Source of the DNA: Agromyces albus
GTDB lineage: Bacteria > Actinomycetota > Actinomycetes > Actinomycetales > Microbacteriaceae
Assembly: GCF_004134825.1 (NCBI RefSeq)
Contig: NZ_SDPN01000020.1
Location: forward strand, 1 to 64,000
Length of the DNA: 64,000 bases
Reading direction: 5' to 3'
A model generated the notes under the pieces. It was not told the origin of the DNA and made no database searches. It worked only from the letters and a program-made list of their open reading frames with translations. Position numbers and translations under genes: made by a program. The stretch's first letter is position 1, and every line of letters starts with the position of its first letter. This document shows, piece after piece, positions 1-11,623 of this stretch.

Positions 1-115
1 CGACGTCGGCCTTCACCGCAGCGCGGGCGCGGCGCGCCGCCACCGCCGCGCGGGATGCCGCGACGCGATCGACCTCGGGCGGCGCCGACGGTGAGACCGA
101 TACCCGCTCAGGCAC
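1..115 (-). CDS. gmk: mIHF-like / guanylate kinase N-terminus (partial)
   Basis: The gene is cut by the window edge; only about 38 codons are present. Reading from a GTG at 113-115, the peptide starts [20 protein letters not shown] and continues with an alanine/arginine-rich helix (SRAAVAARRARAAVKADV). That helix resembles the start of mycobacterial integration host factor (mIHF), which in many Microbacteriaceae is fused to the front of guanylate kinase. The GTG start overlaps the pyrF stop by 8 nt, so the gene should be translated with the pyr operon. In other actinobacteria mihF and gmk follow pyrF, which supports the call. Whether this is a fused mIHF-Gmk protein or a separate mIHF cannot be decided from this piece. 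Confidence 0.6.
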   Translation of the reverse strand, partial: MPERVSVSPSAPPEVDRVAASRAAVAARRARAAVKADV

Positions 116-982
116 TCGCAGCTCCGACCTCGTCGGCGCGACGCGCGATCGCGTCGGCGATGCCGTCAGGGCCTGCGCCGAGGATCGAGCGCGACTCGCT
201 CACGATCACGCCCGGCCCCAGCGCTCCGTAGATCCTGCGGAAGTCGGAGAGCTCTGCGCCCTGGTACCCGAAGCCCGGCGCGAGCACCGGGAGTCCGGGC
301 CGCGAGGGCTCGGACTCGGTGTCGATGCCGGCGAGCGAGAGCTCGTTGGTCGCGCCGAGCACGACGCCGACCGAGCCGAACGATCGGGTCGCGGCATCCG
401 CTCGCCCTTCGTTCCAGGCGATGACGCCCGACGTGATCGCCTGCGCGACCGTGGAGCCGGCACGACTCGACTGCTGGAGCACTGCGCGCTGGATGGCCGC
501 CGCCTCGGGGTTCGACGTCGCGGCGAGCACGAAGAGGCCCTTGTTCGCGGACTCGGCCGCGACCAGCACGGACTCGATCGAGCCGAGGCCCTGGTAGGCG
601 CTGATCGTCATCGCGTCGGCCTCGAGCGGCGAGCCCGGCCGCAGCCACGCCTCACCGTAGGCCTCGACGCTCGATCCGATGTCGCCGCGCTTGACGTCGG
701 CGATCACGAGGAGCCCGGCGGCGCGAGCTTCGCGGATGATCCGCTCGAGCGCCGCATAGCCCGCGGCGCCGTGGCGCTCGAAGAAGGCGACCTGCGGCTT
801 CACGATGCCGGTGTGGTTCGCAGCGGCCTCGACGACCCGCAGGCCGAACTCGCGCACGCCCTCGGCGGAATCGGACTGGCCCCACTCGGAGAGGAGCGAG
901 GCGTGCGGGTCGATGCCGACGCAGAGCCGGCCGCGGGTCGCGAAGACGGCATCGAGTCGATCGCCGAACGACGTCGGGCCGC

Positions 983-986
<4 letters not shown>
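108..986 (-). CDS. pyrF: Orotidine 5'-phosphate decarboxylase
   Basis: Converts OMP to UMP and CO2, the last step of de novo UMP synthesis, in the cytoplasm. The 292-residue protein has the type 2 (mycobacterial-like, long) architecture: LCVGIDPH near residues 21-28 for substrate binding and the catalytic [10 protein letters not shown] segment with lysine near residue 99. The length fits type 2 enzymes (about 270-300 aa). Its ATG overlaps the carB stop by 4 nt (983-986), so translation is coupled to carB, and the next gene starts inside its own stop region. It is the last pyr gene of the operon. Nothing is missing or broken. Confidence 0.96.
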
Positions 987-4269
<3,283 letters not shown>

Positions 4270-4270
<1 letters not shown>

Positions 4271-5433
4271 CAGACTTCGGTCTCCTTGCTGGCGAGCACC
4301 ATGTCGCGGAATCGGTCGAAGAGGTAGTTGGCATCGTGTGGCCCTGCGGCGGATTCGGGGTGGTATTGCACCGAGAACGCCCGGATGTCGAGGCAGTTGA
4401 GGCCCTCGACCACGTTGTCGTTCAGGTCGTAGTGGCTCACCTCGACCCGGCCGAATCCCTCACTCGAGTCGCTCACACCCTCGATGGGCGCGTCGACCGC
4501 GAAGCCGTGGTTGTGCGACGTGATCTCGACCCGGCCGGTCGCCTTGTCGAGCACGGGCTGGTTGATTCCGCGGTGTCCGAAGGGCAGCTTGTACGTGCCG
4601 AAGCCGAGGGCGCGGCCGAGCAGCTGGTTGCCGAAGCAGATGCCGAAGTAGGGCAGGCCCGCGCGCAGCGTCGTGCGCAGCAGGTCGACATGGCGATCGG
4701 ATGCCCCGGGGTCGCCGGGTCCGTTCGAGAAGAACAGCGCGTCGGGGGCCATCGCGAGCACCTCTTCTGCGGTGATCGACTGCGGCACCACGTGCACGTC
4801 GAAGCCGCGCTGGGCGAGGTAGCGGAGCGTCGAGGTCTTCACGCCGAGGTCGAGCACAGCGACCGAACCGACCCGCTCGCCTTCCGCGGCGAGCGTGTAG
4901 GGCTCTTGTGTCGAGACCGTGCCCGAGAGGTTGCGCCCGGTCATCTCGGCGGCGGCGCGAACGAGGTCGAGCTGCTCGCCCGCCGTGAGCGAGGCATCCT
5001 CGCCCGAGAAGATGCCGGACCGCATCGCGCCCGCCGAGCGGAGGTGGCGGGTGACGGCGCGAGTGTCGATGCCGCTGATGCCGACGATGCCCGCCTCGGC
5101 GAGGTCGTCGTCGAGACTCCGCTGCGAGCGGAAGTTGGAGACGACGCGGGAGGGGTCGCGCACGATGAAGCCCGCGACCCAGATGCGGGCCGACTCCATG
5201 TCTTCGTCGTTCATTCCCGTGTTGCCGATGTGCGGCGCCGTCATCATGACGATCTGTCCGGCGTACGACGGGTCGGTGAGGGTCTCCTGGTAGCCGGTCA
5301 TGCCGGTGGCGAAGACGGCCTCGCCGAGCGTGCGTCCGCGGGCCCCGTAAGCGCGTCCCTCGAAGCGGCGTCCGTCTTCGAGCACGAGCACGGCGGGTTC
5401 GCTCGTGCGGGCGATGGTGGTGGTCTCAGTCAT
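4270..5433 (-). CDS. carA: Carbamoyl-phosphate synthase small subunit
   Basis: Glutamine amidotransferase subunit that hydrolyses glutamine and channels ammonia to CarB. An N-terminal CPSase small-chain domain ([14 protein letters not shown] at the start) is followed by a class I GATase domain with the nucleophile elbow [12 protein letters not shown] and the histidine-glutamate pair in [11 protein letters not shown] near the C-terminus. An in-frame ATG exists 12 nt upstream (5445), but I chose the ATG at 5433 because it overlaps the stop of the upstream gene in the ATGACTGA pattern used elsewhere in this operon and starts the protein at [10 protein letters not shown]. This gives 387 residues, normal for the family. 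Confidence 0.96.
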
Positions 5434-5983
5434 CCGAGGCCTCACTCTCTTGCTTCTGCTTCGGCCGCGGCGCGACGGGCGCGGCGGCGATGTCGTTGAT
5501 GGCCTGGATGATCCGGGCCGGGTCGCCCGGGTACCTGGCCCGGAGGTAGCTGTCGACGCGTGGCGAAGCCACGGCGGTGTCGCGCTCGCTGGCGATCCAG
5601 GTCACGGCGATGAGGCCCTCGGGCTCCACGCCGCGGTCGATCGCGTAGCTCGCCATCTCGGCGCCGGACAGCCGGTCGGCGGGGATGAAGCTCGTCGACT
5701 CCCCCGCGATGCGGAGGATGATGCCCTCGCGGAGCACCTCGATCCGCGCGGAGCCGCGATACGCGAGCCCGTGCACGGCGAGCCGCTCGAGCGGCTCGCC
5801 GACGGGCGTCGTCGCGACGTAGAGCACTTCGGTCTCGAAGAGCGGCTCGGCATGGCTCGCCGGAACCGGGTAGGCCGAGAGCGACTCGTCGCGCACCGTG
5901 CGGCGCCGCCACGAGCGGTACATCAGCCAGACGGCGAGGGCGACGATGACGAGGCAGACGATCGCGCCGATCCACTTATCCAT
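5426..5983 (-). CDS. Pyr-operon membrane protein (Rv1382-like, unknown function)
   Basis: A 185-residue protein with one N-terminal membrane helix ([18 protein letters not shown], about residues 5-22) followed by a basic stop-transfer stretch ([11 protein letters not shown]) and a soluble domain of about 140 residues. The start at 5981-5983 overlaps the pyrC stop (ATGGATAA) and its stop overlaps carA, so it is embedded translationally in the pyr operon. A similar small membrane/export protein sits between pyrC and carA in mycobacteria (Rv1382) and streptomycetes, so the position is conserved across the phylum. No catalytic motif is evident. The C-terminus is charged ([13 protein letters not shown]). 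Its role in pyrimidine synthesis is unknown. Confidence 0.85.
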   Translation of the reverse strand: MDKWIGAIVCLVIVALAVWLMYRSWRRRTVRDESLSAYPVPASHAEPLFETEVLYVATTPVGEPLERLAVHGLAYRGSARIEVLREGIILRIAGESTSFIPADRLSGAEMASYAIDRGVEPEGLIAVTWIASERDTAVASPRVDSYLRARYPGDPARIIQAINDIAAAPVAPRPKQKQESEASDD

Positions 5984-7322
5984 GGGCGTCCTCCCGTGCC
6001 TCGGCGGCGCGCTGCGCCACCTCGTCGGCGGGGCGCAGGACACCGTCGAGATACGTCGGGTACCCGCTGTGGAAGGTCGCGACGACCGCACCCGGCAGGG
6101 TTCGTCCGAGATACGGCGAGTTCGTGCTCCGGCCGGCGAGGCGATCGAGATCGAACGCGGATGCCGCGCTCGGGTCGTAGAGCGTGAGTTCAGCCGGCGA
6201 CCCGGCGACGAGCGCGCCCCCGTGGCCGCGGAGGCGACCGATGCGGGCCGGCGCCTCGGAGAGCACTCGCGCGACATCCGCCCAGCCCATGAGGCCCGTC
6301 TCGACGACTGCGGCGTGCACGACGGCCAAGGCGGACTCGAGGCCCACCATGCCGTTCGCGGCGGCGTCCCACTCGCTCTCCTTCGCCTCGACCGGATGCG
6401 GCGCATGGTCGGTCGCGACGATGTCGATCGTGCCGTCGGCGAGGGCGGCGCGCAGCGCCTGCACGTCTTCGGTGCGCCGCAGCGGAGGATTCACCTTGAA
6501 ACGCGGGTCGTAGCCGGCCACGAGGTCTTCGGTGAGCAGCAGGTGATGCGGCGTGACCTCGGCGGTCACGTCGATGCCGCGCGCCTTCGCCCAGCGGATC
6601 ACCTCGACCGATCCTGCGGTCGACACGTGGCACACGTGCAGGCGGCTGCCGACGTGCTCGGCGAGGAGCACGTCGCGGGCGATGATCGACTCCTCGGCGA
6701 CGGCTGGCCAGCCCGTGAGGCCGAGCTCGCCCGAGAGGGCGCCTTCGTTCATCTGCGCGCCCTCGGTGAGGCGCGGCTCCTGGGCGTGCTGGGCTATGAC
6801 CCCGTCGAAGGCCTTGACGTACTCGAGGGCGCGGCGCATGAGCAGCGGGTCGGACACGCAGAAGCCGTCGTCGGAGAAGACGCGCACGTTCGCGCGGGAG
6901 CGGGCCATGGCCCCGAGCTCGGCGAGTTCGGCACCCTTCAGGCCCACCGTGACCGCGCCGATGGGCTGCACGGTGGCGTAACCGGCGGCGCGGCCGAGGC
7001 TCGCCTCCTGCTCGACGACGCCCGCCGTGTCGGCGACCGGGAACGTGTTCGCCATCGCGAAGACGGCGGTGAACCCGCCCGCTGCGGCGGCTTGCGTGCC
7101 CGTGAGCACCGTCTCGCTCTGCTCGTAGCCCGGTTCGCGCAAGTGCGTGTGCAGGTCGACGAGTCCGGGCAGTGCGATGAGGCCGTCGCCGTCGACGACC
7201 GTCGCGCCGGCGGCATCCGTCACGGTGCCGACCTTCGCGATGAGGCCGTTCTGGACGAGGATGTCGGCGCGCTCGCCGTTCGGCAGCGTCGCGCCGGTGA
7301 TGAGGTGCGACTCGCGCATCAC
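5976..7322 (-). CDS. pyrC: Dihydroorotase
   Basis: Zinc-dependent amidohydrolase that cyclises N-carbamoyl-aspartate to dihydroorotate, the third step of UMP synthesis. The metal-site motif [12 protein letters not shown] lies near residue 55 and the C-terminal metal/catalytic ATDHAPHP motif near residue 305; 448 residues is the usual size of class I (multifunctional-type) bacterial dihydroorotases. The stop overlaps the following membrane-protein gene by 8 nt and its ATG overlaps the pyrB stop by 4 nt. Active-site motifs look intact. Confidence 0.97.
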   Translation of the reverse strand: MMRESHLITGATLPNGERADILVQNGLIAKVGTVTDAAGATVVDGDGLIALPGLVDLHTHLREPGYEQSETVLTGTQAAAAGGFTAVFAMANTFPVADTAGVVEQEASLGRAAGYATVQPIGAVTVGLKGAELAELGAMARSRANVRVFSDDGFCVSDPLLMRRALEYVKAFDGVIAQHAQEPRLTEGAQMNEGALSGELGLTGWPAVAEESIIARDVLLAEHVGSRLHVCHVSTAGSVEVIRWAKARGIDVTAEVTPHHLLLTEDLVAGYDPRFKVNPPLRRTEDVQALRAALADGTIDIVATDHAPHPVEAKESEWDAAANGMVGLESALAVVHAAVVETGLMGWADVARVLSEAPARIGRLRGHGGALVAGSPAELTLYDPSAASAFDLDRLAGRSTNSPYLGRTLPGAVVATFHSGYPTYLDGVLRPADEVAQRAAEAREDAHG

Positions 7323-8269
7323 GACTCCCCCCGTTCGCCCGACAACAGGAGGTAGAGGGCGGCCATTCTCACTGATACTCCGTTCGCGACCTGCTCGCGC
7401 ACCGTGGATTGCGGCGAATCTGCGGCGCGGGCGGCGATCTCCAGCCCGCGGTTCATCGGGCCCGGGTGCATGACCATCGTAGTCGGGGGCAACCGGTCGA
7501 ACCTGGCGTCGTCGAGCCCCCAGATGCGCGCGTACTCGCGGCTGTTCGGGAAATACGCGGCGTGCATGCGCTCCGCCTGGATGCGGAGCATCATGACGGC
7601 GTCGGGCACCTCATCGAGTGCGGCGTCGAGGTCGTAGCCGATTCGCGCCGGCCATGCGCTCGTGTCGACGGGCATGAGGGTCGGCGGGCCGACGAGCTCG
7701 ACCTCGGCGCCGAGGGTCGTGAGCAGCCACACGTTCGATCGCGCGACGCGGGAGTGCAGGATGTCGCCGACGATCACGACGCGAGTGCCGTCGAGGCCGC
7801 GCCCGCGCGAGGCGCGCCCGTGCAGGCGACGCCGGAGTGTGAACGCGTCGAGGAGTGCCTGGGTCGGATGCTCGTGGGTGCCGTCGCCGGCGTTCACGAC
7901 GCCTGCGTCGATCCAGCCGCTCGTGGCGAGCGTCTGCGGCGCGCCCGAGGCGTGATGCCGGATCACGACGCCGTCGGCGCCCATCGCCTGCAGGGTCTGC
8001 GCGGTGTCTTTGAGGCTCTCGCCCTTCGAGACGCTCGAGCCTTTCGCACTGAAGTTGATGACGTCGGCCGAGAGGCGCTTGGCTGCGGCCTCGAAGGAGA
8101 TCCGCGTGCGCGTGGAGTCCTCGAAGAAGAGGTTCACGACGGTCTTGCCGCGGAGCGTCGGGAGCTTCTTCACCTCGCGCTCCTGCACGGCGGCCATGTC
8201 CTCAGCGACGTCGAGCAGGCCGATCGCCTCGGGCCGCTCGAGATCGCGGGTGCTCAGCAGGTGCCGCAT
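7319..8269 (-). CDS. pyrB: Aspartate carbamoyltransferase catalytic subunit
   Basis: Condenses carbamoyl phosphate with aspartate, the committed step of pyrimidine synthesis. The carbamoyl-phosphate loop [17 protein letters not shown] is near residues 50-66, the second-domain motif [12 protein letters not shown] is near residue 138, and HPGPMNRG near the C-terminus is the usual ATCase signature. The length is 316 residues. There is no pyrI regulatory subunit nearby, as expected for actinobacteria, where control is by PyrR. The start shares one base with the pyrR stop. Confidence 0.97.
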   Translation of the reverse strand: MRHLLSTRDLERPEAIGLLDVAEDMAAVQEREVKKLPTLRGKTVVNLFFEDSTRTRISFEAAAKRLSADVINFSAKGSSVSKGESLKDTAQTLQAMGADGVVIRHHASGAPQTLATSGWIDAGVVNAGDGTHEHPTQALLDAFTLRRRLHGRASRGRGLDGTRVVIVGDILHSRVARSNVWLLTTLGAEVELVGPPTLMPVDTSAWPARIGYDLDAALDEVPDAVMMLRIQAERMHAAYFPNSREYARIWGLDDARFDRLPPTTMVMHPGPMNRGLEIAARAADSPQSTVREQVANGVSVRMAALYLLLSGERGES

Positions 8270-8808
8270 CAGTCGTCGCGCCCGTCGATCGTGACGGCAT
8301 CGTCGCCGTCGATCTCTGCGAGCCGCACGTTGATGCGCTCGCGCGCCGAGCTCGGCAGGTTCTTGCCGACGAAGTCCGCCCGGATCGGGAACTCGCGGTG
8401 ACCGCGATCGACGAGCACCGCGAGACGCACCGCCCGGGCGCGACCGAGGTCGGCGAGCGCGTCGAATGCCGCGCGGATCGTGCGGCCCGAGTAGAGCACG
8501 TCGTCGACGAGCACGACGGTCTTGCCGTCGATGCCGCCTTCGGGAACGGCCGTCGGTTGCGGTGCACGCACGGGGTTGCGGCCGAGGTCGTCGCGGTACA
8601 TCGTGACGTCGAGGGCGCCGGACGGGATCTCGGTCGCCGCGATGCGGCCGACGATCGCCGCGAGCCGCTCGGCGAGCACGACGCCGCGAGTCGGAATACC
8701 GAGGAGCACGAGGCCATCGGCCCCGCGATTCGACTCGAGGATCTCATGGGCGATACGAGTGAGCGCCCGGTCGAGGTCAGCTTGCTGCAGCACGATGCGC
8801 ACAGCCAT
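8269..8808 (-). CDS. pyrR: Pyr operon regulator PyrR / uracil phosphoribosyltransferase
   Basis: PRT-fold protein that binds pyr mRNA in response to UMP/UTP and can have uracil phosphoribosyltransferase activity. The PRPP-binding loop [20 protein letters not shown] is near residue 105, and basic surfaces typical of PyrR ([25 protein letters not shown]) are present. It is the first gene of the operon, 179 residues, with a good Shine-Dalgarno (AAGGGAG, 8814-8820) five bases before the ATG. That Shine-Dalgarno lies inside the PyrR-binding hairpin described separately, so the gene is probably autoregulated at translation. Confidence 0.96.
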   Translation of the reverse strand: MAVRIVLQQADLDRALTRIAHEILESNRGADGLVLLGIPTRGVVLAERLAAIVGRIAATEIPSGALDVTMYRDDLGRNPVRAPQPTAVPEGGIDGKTVVLVDDVLYSGRTIRAAFDALADLGRARAVRLAVLVDRGHREFPIRADFVGKNLPSSARERINVRLAEIDGDDAVTIDGRDD

Positions 8809-8816
8809 GCGGACTC

Positions 8817-8847
8817 CCTTCTCCGCCTCACAGGACGGGCTTCAAGG
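8817..8847 (-). promoter_or_regulatory. PyrR-binding hairpin over the pyrR Shine-Dalgarno
   Basis: The leader RNA contains CGUCCUGUGAGGCG (8824-8837), a near match to the PyrR-binding loop consensus ARUCCNGNGAGGYU known from Bacillus. It folds as a 4-bp upper stem (CGUC/GGCG) closing the hexaloop CUGUGA, an asymmetric internal loop, and a lower stem CCUU (8844-8847) with AAGG (8817-8820). The AAGG is the 5' half of the pyrR Shine-Dalgarno. There is no terminator between it and the ATG, so translational repression, as described for Mycobacterium smegmatis PyrR, fits better than attenuation. The fold was drawn by eye. Confidence 0.8.
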
Positions 8848-8861
8848 TTGTCAGTGCCTCG

Positions 8862-8867
8862 ATCATA
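8862..8867 (-). promoter_or_regulatory. Putative -10 element of the pyr operon
   Basis: TATGAT on the minus strand, 54 nt upstream of the pyrR ATG, would start transcription near 8854-8856 and give a leader just long enough to contain the PyrR hairpin. No convincing -35 hexamer is seen 16-18 nt upstream, which is common in high-GC actinobacteria. Confidence 0.5.
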
Positions 8868-8898
8868 TCAGCGGCGCCGCGACCCGCCCGGACATGCA

Positions 8899-8929
8899 GG
8901 AGGGCGAGGCGCTCAGCGCCTCGCCCTCC
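8899..8929 (-). terminator. Terminator after the DoxX gene
   Basis: A perfect 15-bp inverted repeat (arms 8899-8913 and 8915-8929) lies 25 nt past the DoxX stop codon. No U-tract follows, as is usual for actinobacterial terminators. It insulates the pyr promoter from upstream transcription. Confidence 0.75.
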
Positions 8930-8953
8930 CGTCCGGATCGCGGGGATCCGCGA

Positions 8954-9499
8954 TCATCGCGACGGACGTGACGATCGCGACGGTCCGTGGAGCACGCGCG
9001 AGGCGACGACGAGCGCCGCCGCGACGAGCACGATGTTCTTCAGCACGTACTGTCCGAGCAGCGTCGGTCCCCCGTCGGCGAACAGCTCCGCCGGGAAGAA
9101 CACGAGCGGCGAGAAGATGCCGACGAACGCGACGGCGAGCATCACGAGACCGAAACGCGCGAAGACGCCCGAGATGAGTGCGAGGCCGGCGACGGTCTCG
9201 ATGGCCGCCGTCAGCACGAGGGCGAGCTGCCCGCCGACGATGCCGAAGGTGAGCACTCCCCAGGTCGCGGTCACGAGCGACTCGACCGGGCTGACTCCGG
9301 GGAAGAACTTGAGCACGCCGAAGACGACGAACACCGTGCCGAGGGCGATGCGCAGCGCGTGAGCGCTCCAGCGCTCGAGCAGCGACTTCAGCATGGCCTC
9401 GGCCGAGTGGACGCGCTCGAGCAGAGCGATCCGGCCGATGGGGGCGGGACGGGTACCGACGGGCTGCAGGCCGGGAGTCGGGGCGGAGATGGACGACAT
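8954..9499 (-). CDS. DoxX family membrane protein
   Basis: A 181-residue protein with a cytoplasmic N-terminal extension of about 45 residues and four hydrophobic segments: ALRIALGTVFVVFGVLKFFPG; a segment around TWGVLTFGIVGGQLALVLTA; GLALISGVFARFGLVMLAVAF; and YVLKNIVLVAAALVVAS. The first helix with its FGVLKFFPG motif is characteristic of the DoxX/DoxD-like family of small membrane proteins, some linked to redox homeostasis. It has its own Shine-Dalgarno (GAAGGAG, 10 nt before the ATG) and stands alone between the pyr operon and nusB. The substrate is unknown. Confidence 0.85.
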   Translation of the reverse strand: MSSISAPTPGLQPVGTRPAPIGRIALLERVHSAEAMLKSLLERWSAHALRIALGTVFVVFGVLKFFPGVSPVESLVTATWGVLTFGIVGGQLALVLTAAIETVAGLALISGVFARFGLVMLAVAFVGIFSPLVFFPAELFADGGPTLLGQYVLKNIVLVAAALVVASRVLHGPSRSSRPSR

Positions 9500-9659
9500 G
9501 GTCGGGTGCTCCTTCCAGAGCGGTTCACGGGTTGTGTTGGGATGCCGTGTTCGGCACCGTCAACCAGTGAATCGGCCGCGACCGGCCGCGTGATCCGGGT
9601 GAACGCGGGAATCCGGCGAGGGCTGTCACCCAACCTGCACAGGGGTAAGCACTGGGTCA

Positions 9660-9917
9660 GGTGGCAGGCCAGCACTGGGACTCTCGACGCGGTGGCGCGA
9701 CGTCGAGGCATCCGCTGTGCCGGTCGCGTGGGCGGGCGCGGGCGTCGACCTCCGCACCGGCCGTCCGTCGGCACTGGCCGTGCTGCGGGCCTGGCGACGC
9801 GTATCGACGGATGCCTCCTACCGCACGAACGCGCAGCGACTCGCCGCCCGTCTCGCCGAGCACGACGGCCCCCGGGAGGTCGTCGAGCACACCCTCCGTC
9901 TCGTCGTCGGGGGTGCT
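9660..9917 (+). pseudogene. Glycosyltransferase C-terminal remnant
   Basis: In one plus-strand frame, open from a stop at 9600-9602, the sequence encodes a piece that resembles the C-terminal end of macrolide/UDP-glycosyltransferases (GT-B fold): AWAGAGVDLRTGRPSALAVL, then RVSTDASYRTNAQRLAARLA and EHDGPREVVEHTL. In intact enzymes this follows the nucleotide-sugar motif, and ARLAEHDGP is a typical tail. Nothing like the N-terminal domain or the HxGxxT motif is present, no start codon with a Shine-Dalgarno is visible, and the frame runs on antisense into nusB. I read it as a decayed fragment. The remainder of 9500-9922 shows no gene. Confidence 0.5.
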
Positions 9918-9922
9918 TCGAC

Positions 9923-10336
9923 CTACCCCTTGGAGTGCGAGATCGCCGCGAGCAGGCCGTTCACGAAGCCGGCCGAGTCGTCGGTCGAGAGCACGGTCGC
10001 CGCTTCCACGGCTTCGGAGATCGCGACGGGGTCGGGCACCGCGTCGTTGTAGAGGATCTCCCAGACCCCGATGCGCAGGAGCGCCCGGTCGACCGCCGGC
10101 ATGCGGTCGAGGGTCCACCCGCGTGAGTGGGTCTCGATGAGCTCGTCGATCTCGGCGCGGTGGTCGACGATGCCGTCGACGATCTCGCGCGCGTAGAGCC
10201 ACGAAGCCGCGCGCTCGGGCTCGTTGACGGCCTTCTCCGCCTCGACGACGAGCATCTGCTCGACCGGCACCTGCCGCATGTCGGCCGAGTACAGCATGTC
10301 GAGCGCGCGCTTGCGCGCCTTGGTGCGAGCGCTCAC
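9923..10336 (-). CDS. nusB: Transcription antitermination factor NusB
   Basis: All-helical RNA-binding protein that, with NusE (S10), binds boxA in rRNA leaders and prevents premature termination. It is 137 residues, the normal size. The N-terminal RTKARKRALDMLYSADMR arginine-rich helix contacts RNA; the C-terminal conserved block [18 protein letters not shown] and EAVEAATVLSTDDSAGFVNGLL are signatures of the family. The start shares a base with the efp stop, so it is co-translated downstream of efp, the standard actinobacterial order. Confidence 0.96.
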   Translation of the reverse strand: MSARTKARKRALDMLYSADMRQVPVEQMLVVEAEKAVNEPERAASWLYAREIVDGIVDHRAEIDELIETHSRGWTLDRMPAVDRALLRIGVWEILYNDAVPDPVAISEAVEAATVLSTDDSAGFVNGLLAAISHSKG

Positions 10337-10899
10337 TAGTCGTTCACGCGGCCGAGGTAGTCACCGGTTCGAGTGTCGACCTTGACCTTGGTGCCGGTCT
10401 CGAGGAAGAGCGGAACCTGGATCTCATAGCCGGTCTCGACGGTCGCCGGCTTCGTTCCGCCGGTGGACCGGTCGCCCTGCAGGCCGGGCTCGGTGTAGGT
10501 GATCTCGAGCACGACGGATGCCGGGAGCTCGACGTAGAGCGGATTGCCGTTGTTCAGGGCGATCGTGACGGACTGGTTCTCGAGCATGAAGTTCGCAGCG
10601 TCGCCGACGACCGTGGCGGGCACCGTGAGCTGGTCGTAGTCGCTCGCGTCCATGAAGACGAAGGCTTCGCCGTCGTTGTAGAGGTAGGTGAAGTCGCGGC
10701 GGTCGACGTTCTCGACGTCGATCTTCGTGCCCGCGTTGTAGGTGCGGTCGACGGTCTTGCCCGAGACCACGTTCTTCAGCTTCGTCCGGACGAACGCACC
10801 GCCCTTGCCGGGCTTGACGTGCTGGAACTCGATGACGCTCCAGAGCTGGCCGTCGATGTTCAGGACGACGCCGTTCTTGATGTCAGCGGTGCTTGCCAT
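10336..10899 (-). CDS. efp: Elongation factor P
   Basis: Relieves ribosome stalling at polyproline by binding between the P and E sites. It is 187 residues with three beta-barrel domains. The domain I loop reads KPGKGGAF with lysine 32 at the tip; actinobacterial EF-P is known to work with an unmodified lysine in a proline-bounded loop, and no epmA/epmB-like gene is near. The C-terminal OB domain has the usual [20 protein letters not shown]. The downstream nusB start is overlapped by one base. Confidence 0.97.
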   Translation of the reverse strand: MASTADIKNGVVLNIDGQLWSVIEFQHVKPGKGGAFVRTKLKNVVSGKTVDRTYNAGTKIDVENVDRRDFTYLYNDGEAFVFMDASDYDQLTVPATVVGDAANFMLENQSVTIALNNGNPLYVELPASVVLEITYTEPGLQGDRSTGGTKPATVETGYEIQVPLFLETGTKVKVDTRTGDYLGRVND

Positions 10900-10969
10900 G
10901 CGAATGTGATCCGTTCAGTTGCGAAATTGCTCGGCCGGAGTCGGCCGGAACACAGAGTTCAGTCGGTCG

Positions 10970-10999
10970 AGTGTAGTCGCTGCCGTTGGACGGCGCCAA
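10970..10999 (-). promoter_or_regulatory. Putative efp-nusB promoter
   Basis: Minus strand: -35 TTGGCG (10994-10999), an 18-nt spacer, and -10 TACACT (10970-10975), giving a start near 10963 and a leader of about 60 nt before the efp ATG. Both boxes match four of six sigma-70 consensus bases. Confidence 0.45.
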
Positions 11000-11038
11000 T
11001 GCAGGGCACCCCCGCCGGGCGCGCGGCAGAATCCCGGC

Positions 11039-11479
11039 TCACGCGTGCCGCAGGATCCAATCGACGGCCAGCCGGTAGGAGTCGGATCCGAAGCCCGCGA
11101 TGACGCCAGTCGCGACCCCCGAGATGACACTCGTGTGCCGGAAGGTCTCGCGCGTGTGCGGGTTCGAGAGGTGCACTTCGACGAGCGGCACGCCCGCTTG
11201 CCTGAGCTGCGCGGCGGCATCCCGAAGCGCGTAGCTGTAATGAGTAAAGGCAGCCGGATTCAGCACGACCGGCACTCGCTCGTCGACGGCGTGGTGGATC
11301 CACGCGATGAGCTCGGCCTCGTCATCGGTCTGCCGGAGGTCGATCGACACCCCGTCGGGCACGGATGCCGCGAGCGACGCCTCGATGTCGGCGAGCGTCT
11401 CGCTGCCATACACCTCGGGCTCGCGCGTGCCGAGCCGGCCGAGGTTCGGTCCGTTGAGGACGAGGATGGTGGAAGTCAC
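11039..11479 (-). CDS. aroQ: 3-dehydroquinate dehydratase, type II
   Basis: Dehydrates 3-dehydroquinate to 3-dehydroshikimate, the third step of the shikimate pathway, through the type II (dodecameric, trans-elimination) mechanism. It is 146 residues. VLNGPNLGRLGTREPEVYGS near the N-terminus carries the catalytic loop with arginine and tyrosine; the NPAAFTHYSYALRDA and VEVHLSNPHTRE segments hold the active-site asparagine and histidine. It is separated from aroB-aroK-aroC-aroE by an oppositely oriented secreted phosphodiesterase. It ends about 140 nt before efp. Confidence 0.95.
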   Translation of the reverse strand: MTSTILVLNGPNLGRLGTREPEVYGSETLADIEASLAASVPDGVSIDLRQTDDEAELIAWIHHAVDERVPVVLNPAAFTHYSYALRDAAAQLRQAGVPLVEVHLSNPHTRETFRHTSVISGVATGVIAGFGSDSYRLAVDWILRHA

Positions 11480-11623
11480 GCGGCAAGCCTATCCACCAGT
11501 GAACGGGAGGGTGACAGCGGGTTGCGCCTCTCTCGGCGCAACCACCCCGTGTTCACCGACTGGTCGGCATCGAGATTTCCGGCGGCCACTCCAACGTGCG
11601 CTCCGCCCGATTGTGTTGCGTGC

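Noticed and set aside
10919-11623. Upstream extension of the secreted phosphodiesterase frame
   Set aside because: It overlaps aroQ antisense and would bury the signal peptide internally.
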